DNA from: CADEFX01 sp046154585
Lineage (GTDB): Bacteria > Pseudomonadota > Alphaproteobacteria > Rhizobiales > Hyphomicrobiaceae
DNA length: 64,000 nucleotides
Reading direction: 5' to 3'
Assembly: GCA_046154585.1 (NCBI GenBank)
Contig: JBJXDX010000058.1
Coordinates: forward strand, 1-64,000
The translations under genes and the position numbers were made by a program. This document shows, in pieces, positions 17,598 through 25,645 of this stretch (positions are counted from its first letter, which is position 1; each line of letters starts with the position of its first letter). The notes under the pieces were generated by a model. The model was not told the DNA's origin, searched no databases, and saw nothing but the letters and a program-made list of their open reading frames with translations.

Positions 17598-17879
17598 TCA
17601 GCCACCCCAGGTGCACACTACCTCCTGACAGCGCGTGCGCCCGGCCAACGAGCAGCGCGCGGCCACCAGGCGGCAGGTCCGGCATGTGTAGGACGACAGA
17701 CAGCCGCGCACGCGGCCTGTGCGGGAGAAATTGCAGGTGCGGACGGTCTGGCAGTCCCGGCCCGGATCGATGCCGACGGCTTGCTGGGCGACGGCCGGTG
17801 AGGATGCCTGAGCCAGCGTCAACAGCGCGACGGCAAGGCCAGCGGCAAGCCACATCGACAGCGCGTGAAGTCCAGACAT
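17598..17879 (-). CDS. Small secreted cysteine-rich protein of unknown function
   Basis: About 93 residues from the Met at 17879; the frame could start five codons earlier at 17894. A signal peptide (LAAGLAVALLTLAQASSPAVA) is followed by a mature part of about 60 residues with eight cysteines, spaced as in DCQTVRTC, GCLSSYTCRTC, RCSLAGRTRC and QEVVC. The even number suggests four disulfides in the periplasm or outside. I recall similar uncharacterised proteins in Hyphomicrobiales, but no function. No partner gene adjoins it. Confidence 0.65.
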   Translation of the reverse strand: MSGLHALSMWLAAGLAVALLTLAQASSPAVAQQAVGIDPGRDCQTVRTCNFSRTGRVRGCLSSYTCRTCRLVAARCSLAGRTRCQEVVCTWGG

Positions 17880-18026
17880 GTGCAGCACTCCCATCGCCTG
17901 AGGCGATCAGATGTCTGCAAATGGTCCCGCAACTCAGGGCCCATGGCAATGGACGCTCGGCCTATACGTTAAGAGAAGGCAACGGCTGTGCCCGGCAAGC
18001 CACGCCCAGCGGAGACGCCGGGATGC

Positions 18027-18923
18027 CTATTCGGCGGCCTTCTTGGCCGGCTGCACGGCGGCCATGTAGTCGTTGAGAAGCTGCTCGGAAACCCGGCCGG
18101 GCTGATAGTTGTAGGGGCCAATCTCGCGTACCGGCGTCACCTCGGCCGCCGTACCGACGATGAAGCACTCCGTGAACCCCGGCAGTTCATCCGGCATGAT
18201 AGTCCGCTCGTTGACAGCGATGCCGCGCCGTTTCGCGAGATCGATGACCGTGCGCCGGGTAATCCCGTCGAGGAAGCAGTCGGGCGTAGGCGTGTGCAAG
18301 GCGCCGTCCTTGACGAAGAAGATGTTGGCGCCCGTGCATTCGGCCACGCGGCCACGCCAGTCATACATCAGCGCGTCCGCATAGCCGGCCTTCTCCGCGC
18401 GATGCTTTTCGATGGTGCAGATCATGTAGAGGCCGGTGGCCTTGGCCTTGGCAGGAATGGTGGCAGGATCGGGCCGACGATATTGGGCAAGGCCGATGCG
18501 AATGCCGCGCAGGCGCTCCTGCGGATCGAAATAGGAGCCCCAATCCCAGGCCGCGACTGCGAGATGGATCTTGTTGAGCTGTGCCGACACGCCCATCTGC
18601 TCGCTGCCGCGCCAGGCGATTGGGCGCACGTAACAGTCCACCAGCTTGTTGGCCCGCATGGACTCGTTGCAGGCGGCATCGATCTGCTCAACGGTGTAGG
18701 GGATTTCGAAGTCCAGCATGCGGGCGGAGTCGATCAAGCGCTGCGAGTGCTCGCGCAGCTTGAAGATTTGTCCGCCGTAAGCCCGCTCGCCCTCGAACAC
18801 GGCGCTGGCGTAGTGCAGACCGTGCGTCAAAATGTGCAGATTGGCTTCGCGCCACGGCACCAACTTGCCGTCGAACCAGATGAAGCCGTCCCGATCGTGA
18901 TAAGGCACAAGCGTTGCCGCCAT
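18027..18923 (-). CDS. ilvE: Branched-chain amino acid aminotransferase
   Basis: Fold type IV PLP aminotransferase of 298 residues that performs the last step of Ile, Leu and Val synthesis and the first of their breakdown. Visible are the N-terminal IWFDGKLVPWREANLHILTHGLHYASAVFEGERAY region with the substrate loop, the PLP lysine in TIEKHRAEKAGYADALMYD (about 160), AECTGANIFFV and DGITRRTVIDLA. The start at 18923 has a GGAGG site; the frame reads further upstream without one. It is divergent from marR. An exact GGAAC-N16-CGTT site lies 24-48 bases upstream. Confidence 0.95.
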   Translation of the reverse strand: MAATLVPYHDRDGFIWFDGKLVPWREANLHILTHGLHYASAVFEGERAYGGQIFKLREHSQRLIDSARMLDFEIPYTVEQIDAACNESMRANKLVDCYVRPIAWRGSEQMGVSAQLNKIHLAVAAWDWGSYFDPQERLRGIRIGLAQYRRPDPATIPAKAKATGLYMICTIEKHRAEKAGYADALMYDWRGRVAECTGANIFFVKDGALHTPTPDCFLDGITRRTVIDLAKRRGIAVNERTIMPDELPGFTECFIVGTAAEVTPVREIGPYNYQPGRVSEQLLNDYMAAVQPAKKAAE

Positions 18924-18946
18924 TGTATCCTCCAGAAGGCGTACTG

Positions 18947-18971
18947 AACGCCGTTCTGTTCCAGGCGTTCC
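18947..18971 (-). promoter_or_regulatory. Possible EcfG-type promoter upstream of ilvE
   Basis: On the minus strand GGAAC (18971-18967) is followed by 16 bases and CGTT (18950-18947). The distance to the ilvE ATG (18923) suits a transcription start near 18940 and the GGAGG site. One such match is expected by chance in about every two windows of this size, so this one is much weaker evidence than the cluster at 57.7-59.9 kb. Confidence 0.35.
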
Positions 18972-19112
18972 GTTCAGCACGCAAAGCTTTGTCAGCATTG
19001 GAAGCGCCACAGCCGTGGCAGCTCGCGAACCCCCACCACGCGCCGCTGGACGGCCTGCCGAGCCTCGCAAAATGACTTGCCACGACTAACAATCGGCTTC
19101 AAATAAGTCAAC

Positions 19113-19664
19113 ATGACTGACATAACCGCACCGACTCTCGGCCCGCGCACAGGCCCAGCCGAAGCCGCCGCTGCCGAACTTGCCGGAGAGACGCGACCCG
19201 ACGCTCGCCTCGTGACAGTCGTCGAACTGCTGTTCTTTGCCTACCGCGATTTCACGGGCGAGGCGGATGCCGTGCTGGAGGAGATCGGCCTCGGACGGGC
19301 GCACCACCGCGTGCTGCATTTCGTCTATCGCAACCCCGGCCTGAGGGTCGCCGATCTGCTGGGCATCCTGAAAATTACCAAGCAGAGTCTCGCCCGCGTT
19401 CTCAAGCAACTGGTAGACGACGGCCACGTCACGCAGTCTATGGGCGAGCGGGACAGGCGCGAGCGCCGCCTGATGCTCACGGACAAGGGAACGGCATTGG
19501 CGCGACGCCTAATCGCCCTGCAAACGGCACGCGTGGCGCAGGCACTGTCGTCCGCTGGGCCGGAGGCCGAAGTTCTGACGCGCGATTTTCTGTTCGCCAT
19601 GATAGGTGTCGACGATCGCGCCGGCGTCGCCACTCTCACTCGCGATCCGGAGTTTGCCGCCTAG
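19113..19664 (+). CDS. MarR-family transcriptional regulator
   Basis: Winged-helix DNA-binding protein of 183 residues. The wHTH runs from about 60 to 125: LGRAHHRVLHFVYRNPGLRVADLLGILKITKQSLARVLKQLVDDG then the wing MGERDRRERRLMLTDKG, which is the MarR DxRxxxxxLT signature. It is divergent from ilvE and begins 24 bases before the response regulator gene starts, so it may be cotranscribed with the two-component system. Its ligand and targets are unknown. Confidence 0.9.
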   Translation: MTDITAPTLGPRTGPAEAAAAELAGETRPDARLVTVVELLFFAYRDFTGEADAVLEEIGLGRAHHRVLHFVYRNPGLRVADLLGILKITKQSLARVLKQLVDDGHVTQSMGERDRRERRLMLTDKGTALARRLIALQTARVAQALSSAGPEAEVLTRDFLFAMIGVDDRAGVATLTRDPEFAA

Positions 19665-19687
19665 ATTGCGAGGCAAGGGGGTGTCAC

Positions 19688-20404
19688 ATGACGGGGAGCA
19701 TGACCTACCAGCGTCGCGAGCCGCTGCCCGACAATGCGCCCCATGTGCTCGTAGTCGATGATGACCAGCGCATTCGCGACCTGCTCGGGCGCTACCTGCT
19801 CGAGAACGGCTTTCGCGTGACGACGGCATCGGATTCGGCGACCGCGCGCGCTTCGATGCGCGGCCTGAGCTTCGACCTCGTCATCCTCGACCGGATGATG
19901 CCGGGCGAAGGCGGGCTGGAGCTTGCTCGCGAACTCAAAACCATCTCGCCTGTGCCGATCTGCATGCTGACAGCCAAAGCGGAGCCGGAAGACCGGGTCG
20001 AAGGGCTGGAAGCGGGCGTCGACGACTATGTGACGAAGCCCTTCGAGCCGCGCGAACTCGTGCTCAGGCTGCAGAACATCATGCGCCGAGGGCAGATCAC
20101 CGCAGGTCCCCGCGAGGAGATTCGCATGGGCGACTTTACGTTCCACATCGCGCGGGGCGAGTTGAAGCAGGGCGAGGAGAACATCAAGCTCACCGAGCGG
20201 GAGCGCGATCTGCTGCGCCTGTTCGCAAGTCGGCCCGGCTCACCCATCGCCCGCCATGAGCTTGCGAGCGACGATGCCACGGGCAGCGAGCGCGCTATCG
20301 ACGTGCAGATCAACCGTCTGCGCCGAAAAATCGAGTCCGACCCTGGCAATCCCGTCTACCTGCAGACGGTGCGTGGCAAGGGCTATATCTTCTACATCGA
20401 TTGA
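19688..20404 (+). CDS. OmpR-family response regulator
   Basis: Two-component response regulator of 238 residues. The receiver has the acidic pair in VLVVDDDQRIRDLL (about 19-32), the phosphoacceptor Asp in LVILDRMMPGEGG (about D63) and Lys in DYVTKPFEPRELVLRL. A winged-helix Trans_reg_C domain follows from about 145 with LTERERDLLRLFAS and QINRLRRKIESDPGNPVYLQTVRGKGY. It lies between marR and the sensor kinase gene on the plus strand, 38 bases before the kinase, so these form one regulatory unit. Confidence 0.95.
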   Translation: MTGSMTYQRREPLPDNAPHVLVVDDDQRIRDLLGRYLLENGFRVTTASDSATARASMRGLSFDLVILDRMMPGEGGLELARELKTISPVPICMLTAKAEPEDRVEGLEAGVDDYVTKPFEPRELVLRLQNIMRRGQITAGPREEIRMGDFTFHIARGELKQGEENIKLTERERDLLRLFASRPGSPIARHELASDDATGSERAIDVQINRLRRKIESDPGNPVYLQTVRGKGYIFYID

Positions 20405-20442
20405 AGACGCCCCCGGGGGCCTCGCCTAACCCACAAGAGTAG

Positions 20443-21873
20443 ATGACGGCCGCGTACCAGAAGCTGCATGACATCGCGACCAGGGGTAGGGCTGCTCTAC
20501 CCGATTGGTTGCAGAAGCCCGCGCTGCAAGGGCACTTGGGGCGGCTCGCCGCCGTGCTTGCCGACGCGATGCCCAAGGGCCTCTATGCACGCGCGCTCAT
20601 CATCATCATCGCGCCGATCGTTCTGCTCGAAAGCGTCGTTGCCTTTTCCTTCATGGAGCGCCACTGGCAATCGGTGACCCGGCGCCTGTCGGAAGCGACC
20701 GCTCGCGACATCGCCGCGCTGATCGACGTGTACGAAAGCTACGGCATCAACGACGACTACGCCCGCCTCATCGAGATGGCGCGGGAGCGCCTGGGCCTGT
20801 CGATGCAGATCCTGCCGCCGGGCGAACTGCCTACGACGCAGCCCAAGCCGTTCTTCGCGCTGCTCGATCGCACGCTCTCCAATGAGATCAGGAAGCACGT
20901 TACGCGGCCGTTCTGGATCGACACCGTGGGCCAGTCGCGGCATGTGGAAATTCGCGTCAAGCACGATGCCGCCATTCTCAGGTTCATCGCCACGCGCAGC
21001 CAGACATATGCGTCCAACTCCCATATTTTCCTGATCTGGATGGTCGGCACGTCCGTCGTCCTGCTCACGGTCGCCATTCTCTTCATGCGCAACCAGATCA
21101 GGCCGATCCTGCGGCTGGTCGAGGCCGCCGACGCGTTCGGCAAGGGCCGCCGGGTGCCGGACGATTTCCGTCCGCGGGGTGCCCGCGAGGTGCGCCAGGC
21201 CGCCCAGGCCTTCATCGAAATGCGCGAGCGCATCACCCAGCACGTGGATCAGCGCACGGCGATGCTGGCCGGCGTCAGCCACGATCTCCGCACGGTGCTG
21301 ACACGGTTCAAGCTCGAGCTCGCATTTCTAGGCGACGGCCCGGAGGCCAAGGCGCTGAAGGCCGACGTCAACGAGATGCAGCACATGCTCGAGGACTATC
21401 TCGCGTTCGCCAAGGGCGACGGGGGCGAGGTCGCCGAGCCGACCAGCGTCAGCGAGCTTCTGGAGGAAGTGCATGACGACGCGCAGCACTTCGGCAAGCC
21501 CATCGAGCTCAGGCTGCGGCGGCGTCCGCGTGACCTGGTCCTGCCGCTGAAGCGCAATGCCTTCAAACGCGCAATCACCAATCTCGTCTCCAACGCTGCC
21601 CGCTTCGGCGATCAGATCATCATCCGCGCCGGCACGGACCGGCAGTGGCTGCGCATCGAGGTGGATGACGATGGGCCGGGCATCCCGCCGGAGGAGCGCG
21701 ACAACGTCTTCCGGCCGTTCTACCGGCTGGACCACTCCCGCAACCAGGACGAAGGCAATTCCGGCCTCGGGCTCGCCATCGCACGCGATATCGCCAAGAG
21801 CCATGGTGGCGACGTCGCGCTCGGGGAAAGCTCCATGGGCGGGCTCAGAGCCATCATCCGCGTCCCATTGTGA
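20443..21873 (+). CDS. Sensor histidine kinase (EnvZ-like)
   Basis: Membrane sensor kinase of 476 residues. Two membrane segments (about 47-70 and 190-212) bracket a periplasmic domain of about 120 residues, then HAMP, the HisKA box MLAGVSHDLRTVLTRFKLEL (phospho-His about 284) and a HATPase_c domain with N box NLVSNAARFGD, VDDDGPGIPPEERDNVF and GLGLAIARDIAKSHGG. The His is followed by DLRT, as in EnvZ-type kinases. It pairs with the OmpR-type regulator just upstream; the signal is unknown. Confidence 0.94.
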   Translation: MTAAYQKLHDIATRGRAALPDWLQKPALQGHLGRLAAVLADAMPKGLYARALIIIIAPIVLLESVVAFSFMERHWQSVTRRLSEATARDIAALIDVYESYGINDDYARLIEMARERLGLSMQILPPGELPTTQPKPFFALLDRTLSNEIRKHVTRPFWIDTVGQSRHVEIRVKHDAAILRFIATRSQTYASNSHIFLIWMVGTSVVLLTVAILFMRNQIRPILRLVEAADAFGKGRRVPDDFRPRGAREVRQAAQAFIEMRERITQHVDQRTAMLAGVSHDLRTVLTRFKLELAFLGDGPEAKALKADVNEMQHMLEDYLAFAKGDGGEVAEPTSVSELLEEVHDDAQHFGKPIELRLRRRPRDLVLPLKRNAFKRAITNLVSNAARFGDQIIIRAGTDRQWLRIEVDDDGPGIPPEERDNVFRPFYRLDHSRNQDEGNSGLGLAIARDIAKSHGGDVALGESSMGGLRAIIRVPL

Positions 21874-22037
21874 CGCTCATCGCCCCCAACGCGCGCCGGA
21901 CATTCGATCGCCGCGGCAAGGCTGACACAGCCGATCGTCATCATAGCGAAGATCGGTAACCATCTTGGTCGTCACTTAGACATAGGATAGTTTGTGCATG
22001 GTCTCGCCGGGCCAATGTGATGAGAAAGGGAGTGACT

Positions 22038-22274
22038 ATGTCATCAAGGAATATCTTGGCCGCGATTGCGCTTTCTTCCACGATCGCCGGCTTTGCCGGA
22101 GCGGCTCAATCCGCGCCGATGTCATCCGTGCTGCCGAGTCTGGCTCCGTTAGCCTCGTCGGAAGTTGAGCCCGCGCGCCATCGCGAAGTGTGCGAGCGCG
22201 TTTGCAGAAGGCGGATCTTTGGCAAATGCACTCGTCGTGTGACGCGGTGCTATCGTCCGCGGCATCGCTGGTAG
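22038..22274 (+). CDS. Small secreted cationic protein
   Basis: A 78-residue protein from the ATG at 22038, which has a GGGAG site; an in-frame GTG-ATG pair lies upstream at 22017. A signal peptide (NILAAIALSSTIAGFAGAAQSA) precedes a short linker and a very basic C-terminus with four Cys: EVCERVCRRRIFGKCTRRVTRC then YRPRHRW. About half of the last 29 residues are Arg, Lys or His. No family is recognised. It could be a periplasmic nucleic-acid or envelope-binding peptide. Confidence 0.6.
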   Translation: MSSRNILAAIALSSTIAGFAGAAQSAPMSSVLPSLAPLASSEVEPARHREVCERVCRRRIFGKCTRRVTRCYRPRHRW

Positions 22275-22316
22275 ACGTTTGCGGAGCAGTAGCCACAAGC
22301 TGCTGCTCCCTTCCCT

Positions 22317-22673
22317 CTAGAACAACCGTCCACCGTCGGGCACCTCGCGCTCGGGGCCGAGCAACACCACCTCGCCCGTGCCGTCCGGAAATCCGAGCGT
22401 CAATACCTCCGACATGAACTTGCCGATCTGGCGCGGCGGAAAGTTCACTACGGCCGCGACTTGGCGGCCGATAAGCGTTTCGGGCGCATAATATTTGGTG
22501 ATCTGTGCCGCGCTTTTCTTCTGCCCAATGCCCGGCCCGAAATCGATCACGAGCTTGATCGACGGCTTACGCGCCTCGGGATACGGCTCGGCCTGAACGA
22601 TGCGGCCGACGCGGATATCGACTTTGAGAAAGTCGTCGAACGTGATCTGCGGCGCCGCGGTGGCCCCCGTCAT
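22317..22673 (-). CDS. csaA: CsaA-type tRNA-binding domain protein
   Basis: An OB-fold protein of 118 residues in the tRNA-binding arm family, close to Bacillus CsaA, described as an export-related chaperone and a homodimer. Visible are FDDFLKVDIRVGRIVQAEPYPEARKPSIKLVIDFG, KSAAQITKYY and the QVAAVVNFPPRQIGKFMSEVLTLGF strand set, which spans the whole protein. The neighbour on the same strand is the TetR/COQ9-fold gene, 42 bases upstream. Confidence 0.92.
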   Translation of the reverse strand: MTGATAAPQITFDDFLKVDIRVGRIVQAEPYPEARKPSIKLVIDFGPGIGQKKSAAQITKYYAPETLIGRQVAAVVNFPPRQIGKFMSEVLTLGFPDGTGEVVLLGPEREVPDGGRLF

Positions 22674-22715
22674 TTTCTGCTCCCTGATGATGGATATGCG
22701 ACCGGTTGTGCGACG

Positions 22716-23405
22716 CTAGATCCCCGCCCCCGTCGGCGGCGTGCCGGCCGACGTGGCGCCGGCCCCAGCATCGTCGGTTGCCCGCGGCGATGATTTGAAA
22801 CCGCGCGGCATCGCCGCCGAGATGAACTTGGTCAAGCCCGAACAGATTTCGTCGATGCGCGTCAGCGTGCGCTCGCCGCGCCGCAGGCGGCGGTCAAGCG
22901 CAGCCATCGTCCGTGCCTGCCCCGGATCCTCGTCCGCAAGCCATACGCGGAACACGGAGCCGTACACAGTGGCCAAGCCGGCAACTTTGAAGCCGCCCTC
23001 AAGGCCCGCAGTGTTGACGCCCGCCGCCTCGAGCATCCAGCGCTGCGACTCCAGCACAGGACGCACATGCGCCGGGTCGGGCAGTCCGTTTTGGACAATC
23101 GAGCGCAGGGCCGGCCGGTAAGGCGCAAGCACATCGAACCGGCACATAATCACTTCAAACAGCGTATCTCGCACCGGCTGGTCCGGCGTGCGCTTGGGCG
23201 CCCGGACAAGAACCTCGTCGTCAACCTCGCTCGTGAAGGCCGCGATGATCTCGCCCTTGGAGGCAAACTCCTTTTTCAGGGCCGACAAGGTCGTGCCCGC
23301 AGCTTCGGCGATGTCAGCCAGCGTAACATCTGCCCAGGGCCGCCCGGCGGCGAGCCGCAGGGCGGCTGCAATGAGGGCGTTTCTCGGTAGCGCGGGATCG
23401 AGCAT
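22716..23405 (-). CDS. TetR/COQ9-fold protein
   Basis: A 229-residue protein with an N-terminal TetR-like helix-turn-helix (ALRLAAGRPWADVTLADIAEAAGTTLSALKKEF, about 14-46) and a C-terminal helical region with VYGSVFRVWLADEDPGQARTMAALDRRL. That second segment resembles the COQ9 pattern, where a TetR fold binds lipids in ubiquinone synthesis. A ubiK-like gene and a midA-like gene lie within 4 kb, which makes a COQ9-type role worth considering. An ordinary TetR repressor remains the simpler reading. The tail after 205 is low-complexity Ala/Gly/Thr. Confidence 0.65.
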   Translation of the reverse strand: MLDPALPRNALIAAALRLAAGRPWADVTLADIAEAAGTTLSALKKEFASKGEIIAAFTSEVDDEVLVRAPKRTPDQPVRDTLFEVIMCRFDVLAPYRPALRSIVQNGLPDPAHVRPVLESQRWMLEAAGVNTAGLEGGFKVAGLATVYGSVFRVWLADEDPGQARTMAALDRRLRRGERTLTRIDEICSGLTKFISAAMPRGFKSSPRATDDAGAGATSAGTPPTGAGI

Positions 23406-23469
23406 GGTTGTCAGTCCTCCATGCTCTTAGATAGGGCTTGGAGACCACCCTTTGAAGCACCAAGCGGCA

Positions 23470-24294
23470 TCAACCCGCCAGCTCCTTGGATCGCCGCGAC
23501 GCAGCCAGAACGGCTTCGGTCATCACCGGCTGCAATCCATTTTTGGCCATGAGCACCTGCAGGGCCGCAAACGTTGTGCCGTTGGGCGAGGTCACATTCT
23601 CCCGCAGGGTGCTGGCAGGTTGATCCGAACGATGCAGCAGCTCGCCGGCGCCGGCAACCGTCCAGCGTGCCAGCTTGGCGGCGAGATCCGGCGCCAACCC
23701 TGCTTTCACGCCAGCTTCGGCCAAGCATTCGGCGAGATAAAAGACATAGGCGGGCCCCGAGCCCGATACCGCCGTGACAGGGTCGATCAAGGCTTCATCG
23801 TCCACCCATGCGGTCTCACCGACAGCCGACAGCAAGGCGCCACACATCTCCTTCTGCCGGACGGAGACATGTGCATTGGCTGTCGCAACGGTAATGCCGC
23901 GCCCAACCGCCGCCGGCGTGTTGGGGATGGAGCGGACAACCGCCGCGCCGGGCGCGAGATGACGCTCGAAGCTGCGGATCGTGCGGCCCGCGGCTACGGA
24001 CAGGACCACGGTGTTCTCGCCGGCGATTCTGGTGAGGGGCGGAAAGACCTCCTCCATGATCTGGGGCTTCACGGCCATGAGCAGCACCGCCGGAGGCGCG
24101 TCGAGGCGCGGCACCTCGCTGACCACACGGACGCGGTGTTTCGCGAGCAATTCGGCGATGCGCGGCGGAGGAGATGGATCCTGCACAATGATGCGGCCGG
24201 GATCCAATCCGCCGTCCAGCCAGCCCGCCAGGAGCGCGCCACCCATGTTGCCGGCACCGGCCAGCACGAGACTGCCATCGAGTTGCAACGCCAT
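23470..24294 (-). CDS. proC: Pyrroline-5-carboxylate reductase
   Basis: NAD(P)H-dependent last step of proline synthesis, 274 residues. It has the dinucleotide motif LVLAGAGNMGGALLAGWLDGG at the N-terminus, AVKPQIMEEV, VVRSIPNTPAAVGRGIT (about 120) and the ProC signature around AVSGSGPAYVFYLAECLAEAGVKAGL, ending with TSPNGTTFAALQVL. The ATG at 24294 follows a GGAGG site; the frame reads back to 24561 without family sequence. Part of the conserved order with the ybjN-like gene upstream. Confidence 0.95.
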   Translation of the reverse strand: MALQLDGSLVLAGAGNMGGALLAGWLDGGLDPGRIIVQDPSPPPRIAELLAKHRVRVVSEVPRLDAPPAVLLMAVKPQIMEEVFPPLTRIAGENTVVLSVAAGRTIRSFERHLAPGAAVVRSIPNTPAAVGRGITVATANAHVSVRQKEMCGALLSAVGETAWVDDEALIDPVTAVSGSGPAYVFYLAECLAEAGVKAGLAPDLAAKLARWTVAGAGELLHRSDQPASTLRENVTSPNGTTFAALQVLMAKNGLQPVMTEAVLAASRRSKELAG

Positions 24295-24400
24295 TGCCAC
24301 CTCCGCCCGCTCACACGGCGAACTCATCGCGAACCGGTTGTCGCGAAATCTTAGGGTCGGGCGGGAGTTCTGGCGAGGAAAGAAATTTTCCGCGAGCGCG

Positions 24401-24898
24401 TCAGGCGTGGCCTTCGGTCTCGAACATAGTCGAGGCCAGCGCTTCCTTGCTCTCACGGCCCGCCCAGACCACGAACTGGAAGGACTGGTAATAGCGCTCG
24501 CACGCCTCAAACGCTGCCCGCAGCAAGGCCTCGCACTGCGCCGCGGTCGCCACGGTCCCATTCAGCATCAGGCCCTGACGGAACATAATAAGGCCTTCCT
24601 GGGTCCACAGATCGAAGTGGCCGAGCCAAAGCTGCTCGTTGATCTGCGCAATCAGCCGGTAGACCTCGCTCAGCCGGTTCTTCGGTATCTTGAAATCGAA
24701 CGCGCACGCAATGTGCAGCGTTTCGAGATCGTCGCGCCAATTGAGGGACACGTGATAGTCGGCCCAGGTGCCGGCAACGATGAGGGTCAGCTCCTCGTCA
24801 GCCGTACGCTCACAGGCCCAGCCATGACCGGACGCAACCTGCTCGACCAGGTCGATCGGGTTGGTCACGCGCTGGTAGCCCTGATCAGCTGTTGCCAT
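24401..24898 (-). CDS. YbjN-domain protein
   Basis: A 165-residue YbjN-family protein, type III secretion chaperone-like fold. Typical segments are NPIDLVEQVASGHGWACERTADEELTLIVAG, LNWRDDLETLHIACAFDFKIPKNRLSEVYRLIAQINEQLWLGHF and the C-terminal AFEACERYYQSFQFVVWAG. The family's molecular role is poorly known, with reports of stress and motility effects in enterobacteria. It precedes proC by about 107 bases on the same strand, as in many Hyphomicrobiales. Confidence 0.9.
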   Translation of the reverse strand: MATADQGYQRVTNPIDLVEQVASGHGWACERTADEELTLIVAGTWADYHVSLNWRDDLETLHIACAFDFKIPKNRLSEVYRLIAQINEQLWLGHFDLWTQEGLIMFRQGLMLNGTVATAAQCEALLRAAFEACERYYQSFQFVVWAGRESKEALASTMFETEGHA

Positions 24899-25162
24899 TC
24901 GTTCCCCTCGGATATTCGTTGCCCGTGCTGCTGTGTCCCCGTGCGGTCCGGCGCAGCATATCTGCCGACGTAATCGAACCGACGCACGAGTCGCAACACG
25001 GTGAATTTATTGTCCACGGCCAAAGTGACGATCCTCGGGCAACCCTAGAATATTTAAGCAGGATCGGCACAAGCGCTGCACAAGCTGTGGAGAGCCGGTG
25101 GAGAACTGTGGGATGGGCCGGGGCGCCTCTTGACCCTCGCGAGCCAACGCCAGCGGATCGAT

Positions 25163-25438
25163 TCAAGCGCGGGTGCGCATCCCAGCGAGTTCGGCTTCGA
25201 GAGCCTCGATGCGTGCACGCAGGGCCTCGTTCTCGTCGCGCGCCTTGACGGCCATGGCCTTGGTGGCCTCGAACTCCTCACGGGTCACGACATCCATCTC
25301 GCGCAGGACGCGTTCGCCCTGCGTCTTCATGAATGTCTCGACCTCGCGCCGCATGCCCTGTGCGGCGCCGGCAGCATCCGTCATCAGCTTGGCCAGTTCG
25401 TCGAAGATGCGATTGTTGGTCTGGGTCATCGGCGCCAT
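25163..25438 (-). CDS. UbiK/BMFP-family accessory factor
   Basis: A 91-residue helical protein of the BMFP (YqiC/UbiK) family. The N-terminal half has RIFDELAKLMTDAAGAAQGMRREVETFMKTQGERVLREMDVV and the C-terminal half is a coiled coil (EFEATKAMAVKARDENEALRARIEALEAELAG). UbiK assists aerobic ubiquinone synthesis in gammaproteobacteria; a trimeric coiled coil with membrane-fusion activity was described for Brucella BMFP. The ATG at 25438 has AGGA upstream; another Met is at 25429. Divergent from lgt. Confidence 0.85.
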   Translation of the reverse strand: MAPMTQTNNRIFDELAKLMTDAAGAAQGMRREVETFMKTQGERVLREMDVVTREEFEATKAMAVKARDENEALRARIEALEAELAGMRTRA

Positions 25439-25645
25439 CAAATCCTGGTTGTGGCCGCACGGGTACTGCAAGAACTATGGTGCGGGGGACCGCCGCATTC
25501 AAGCAACACGGGTGTGCCCCGCCGCAGCAATGGGCAACAAAAGTGTCAAAAAAACGCGGCAACGCGCCACCCTGCCTTTGCTTGACAGAGCGCCGCCGAG
25601 ACCCCCAACGTCCGCACGCATCGTGGGGCACCGAGGCAGGGCGAC

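Noticed and set aside
24899..25162. Possible small RNA between the ybjN-like and ubiK genes
   Set aside because: The region has a few short stems but no clear 6S, SRP or other recognised structure, and no terminator with a T-tract.
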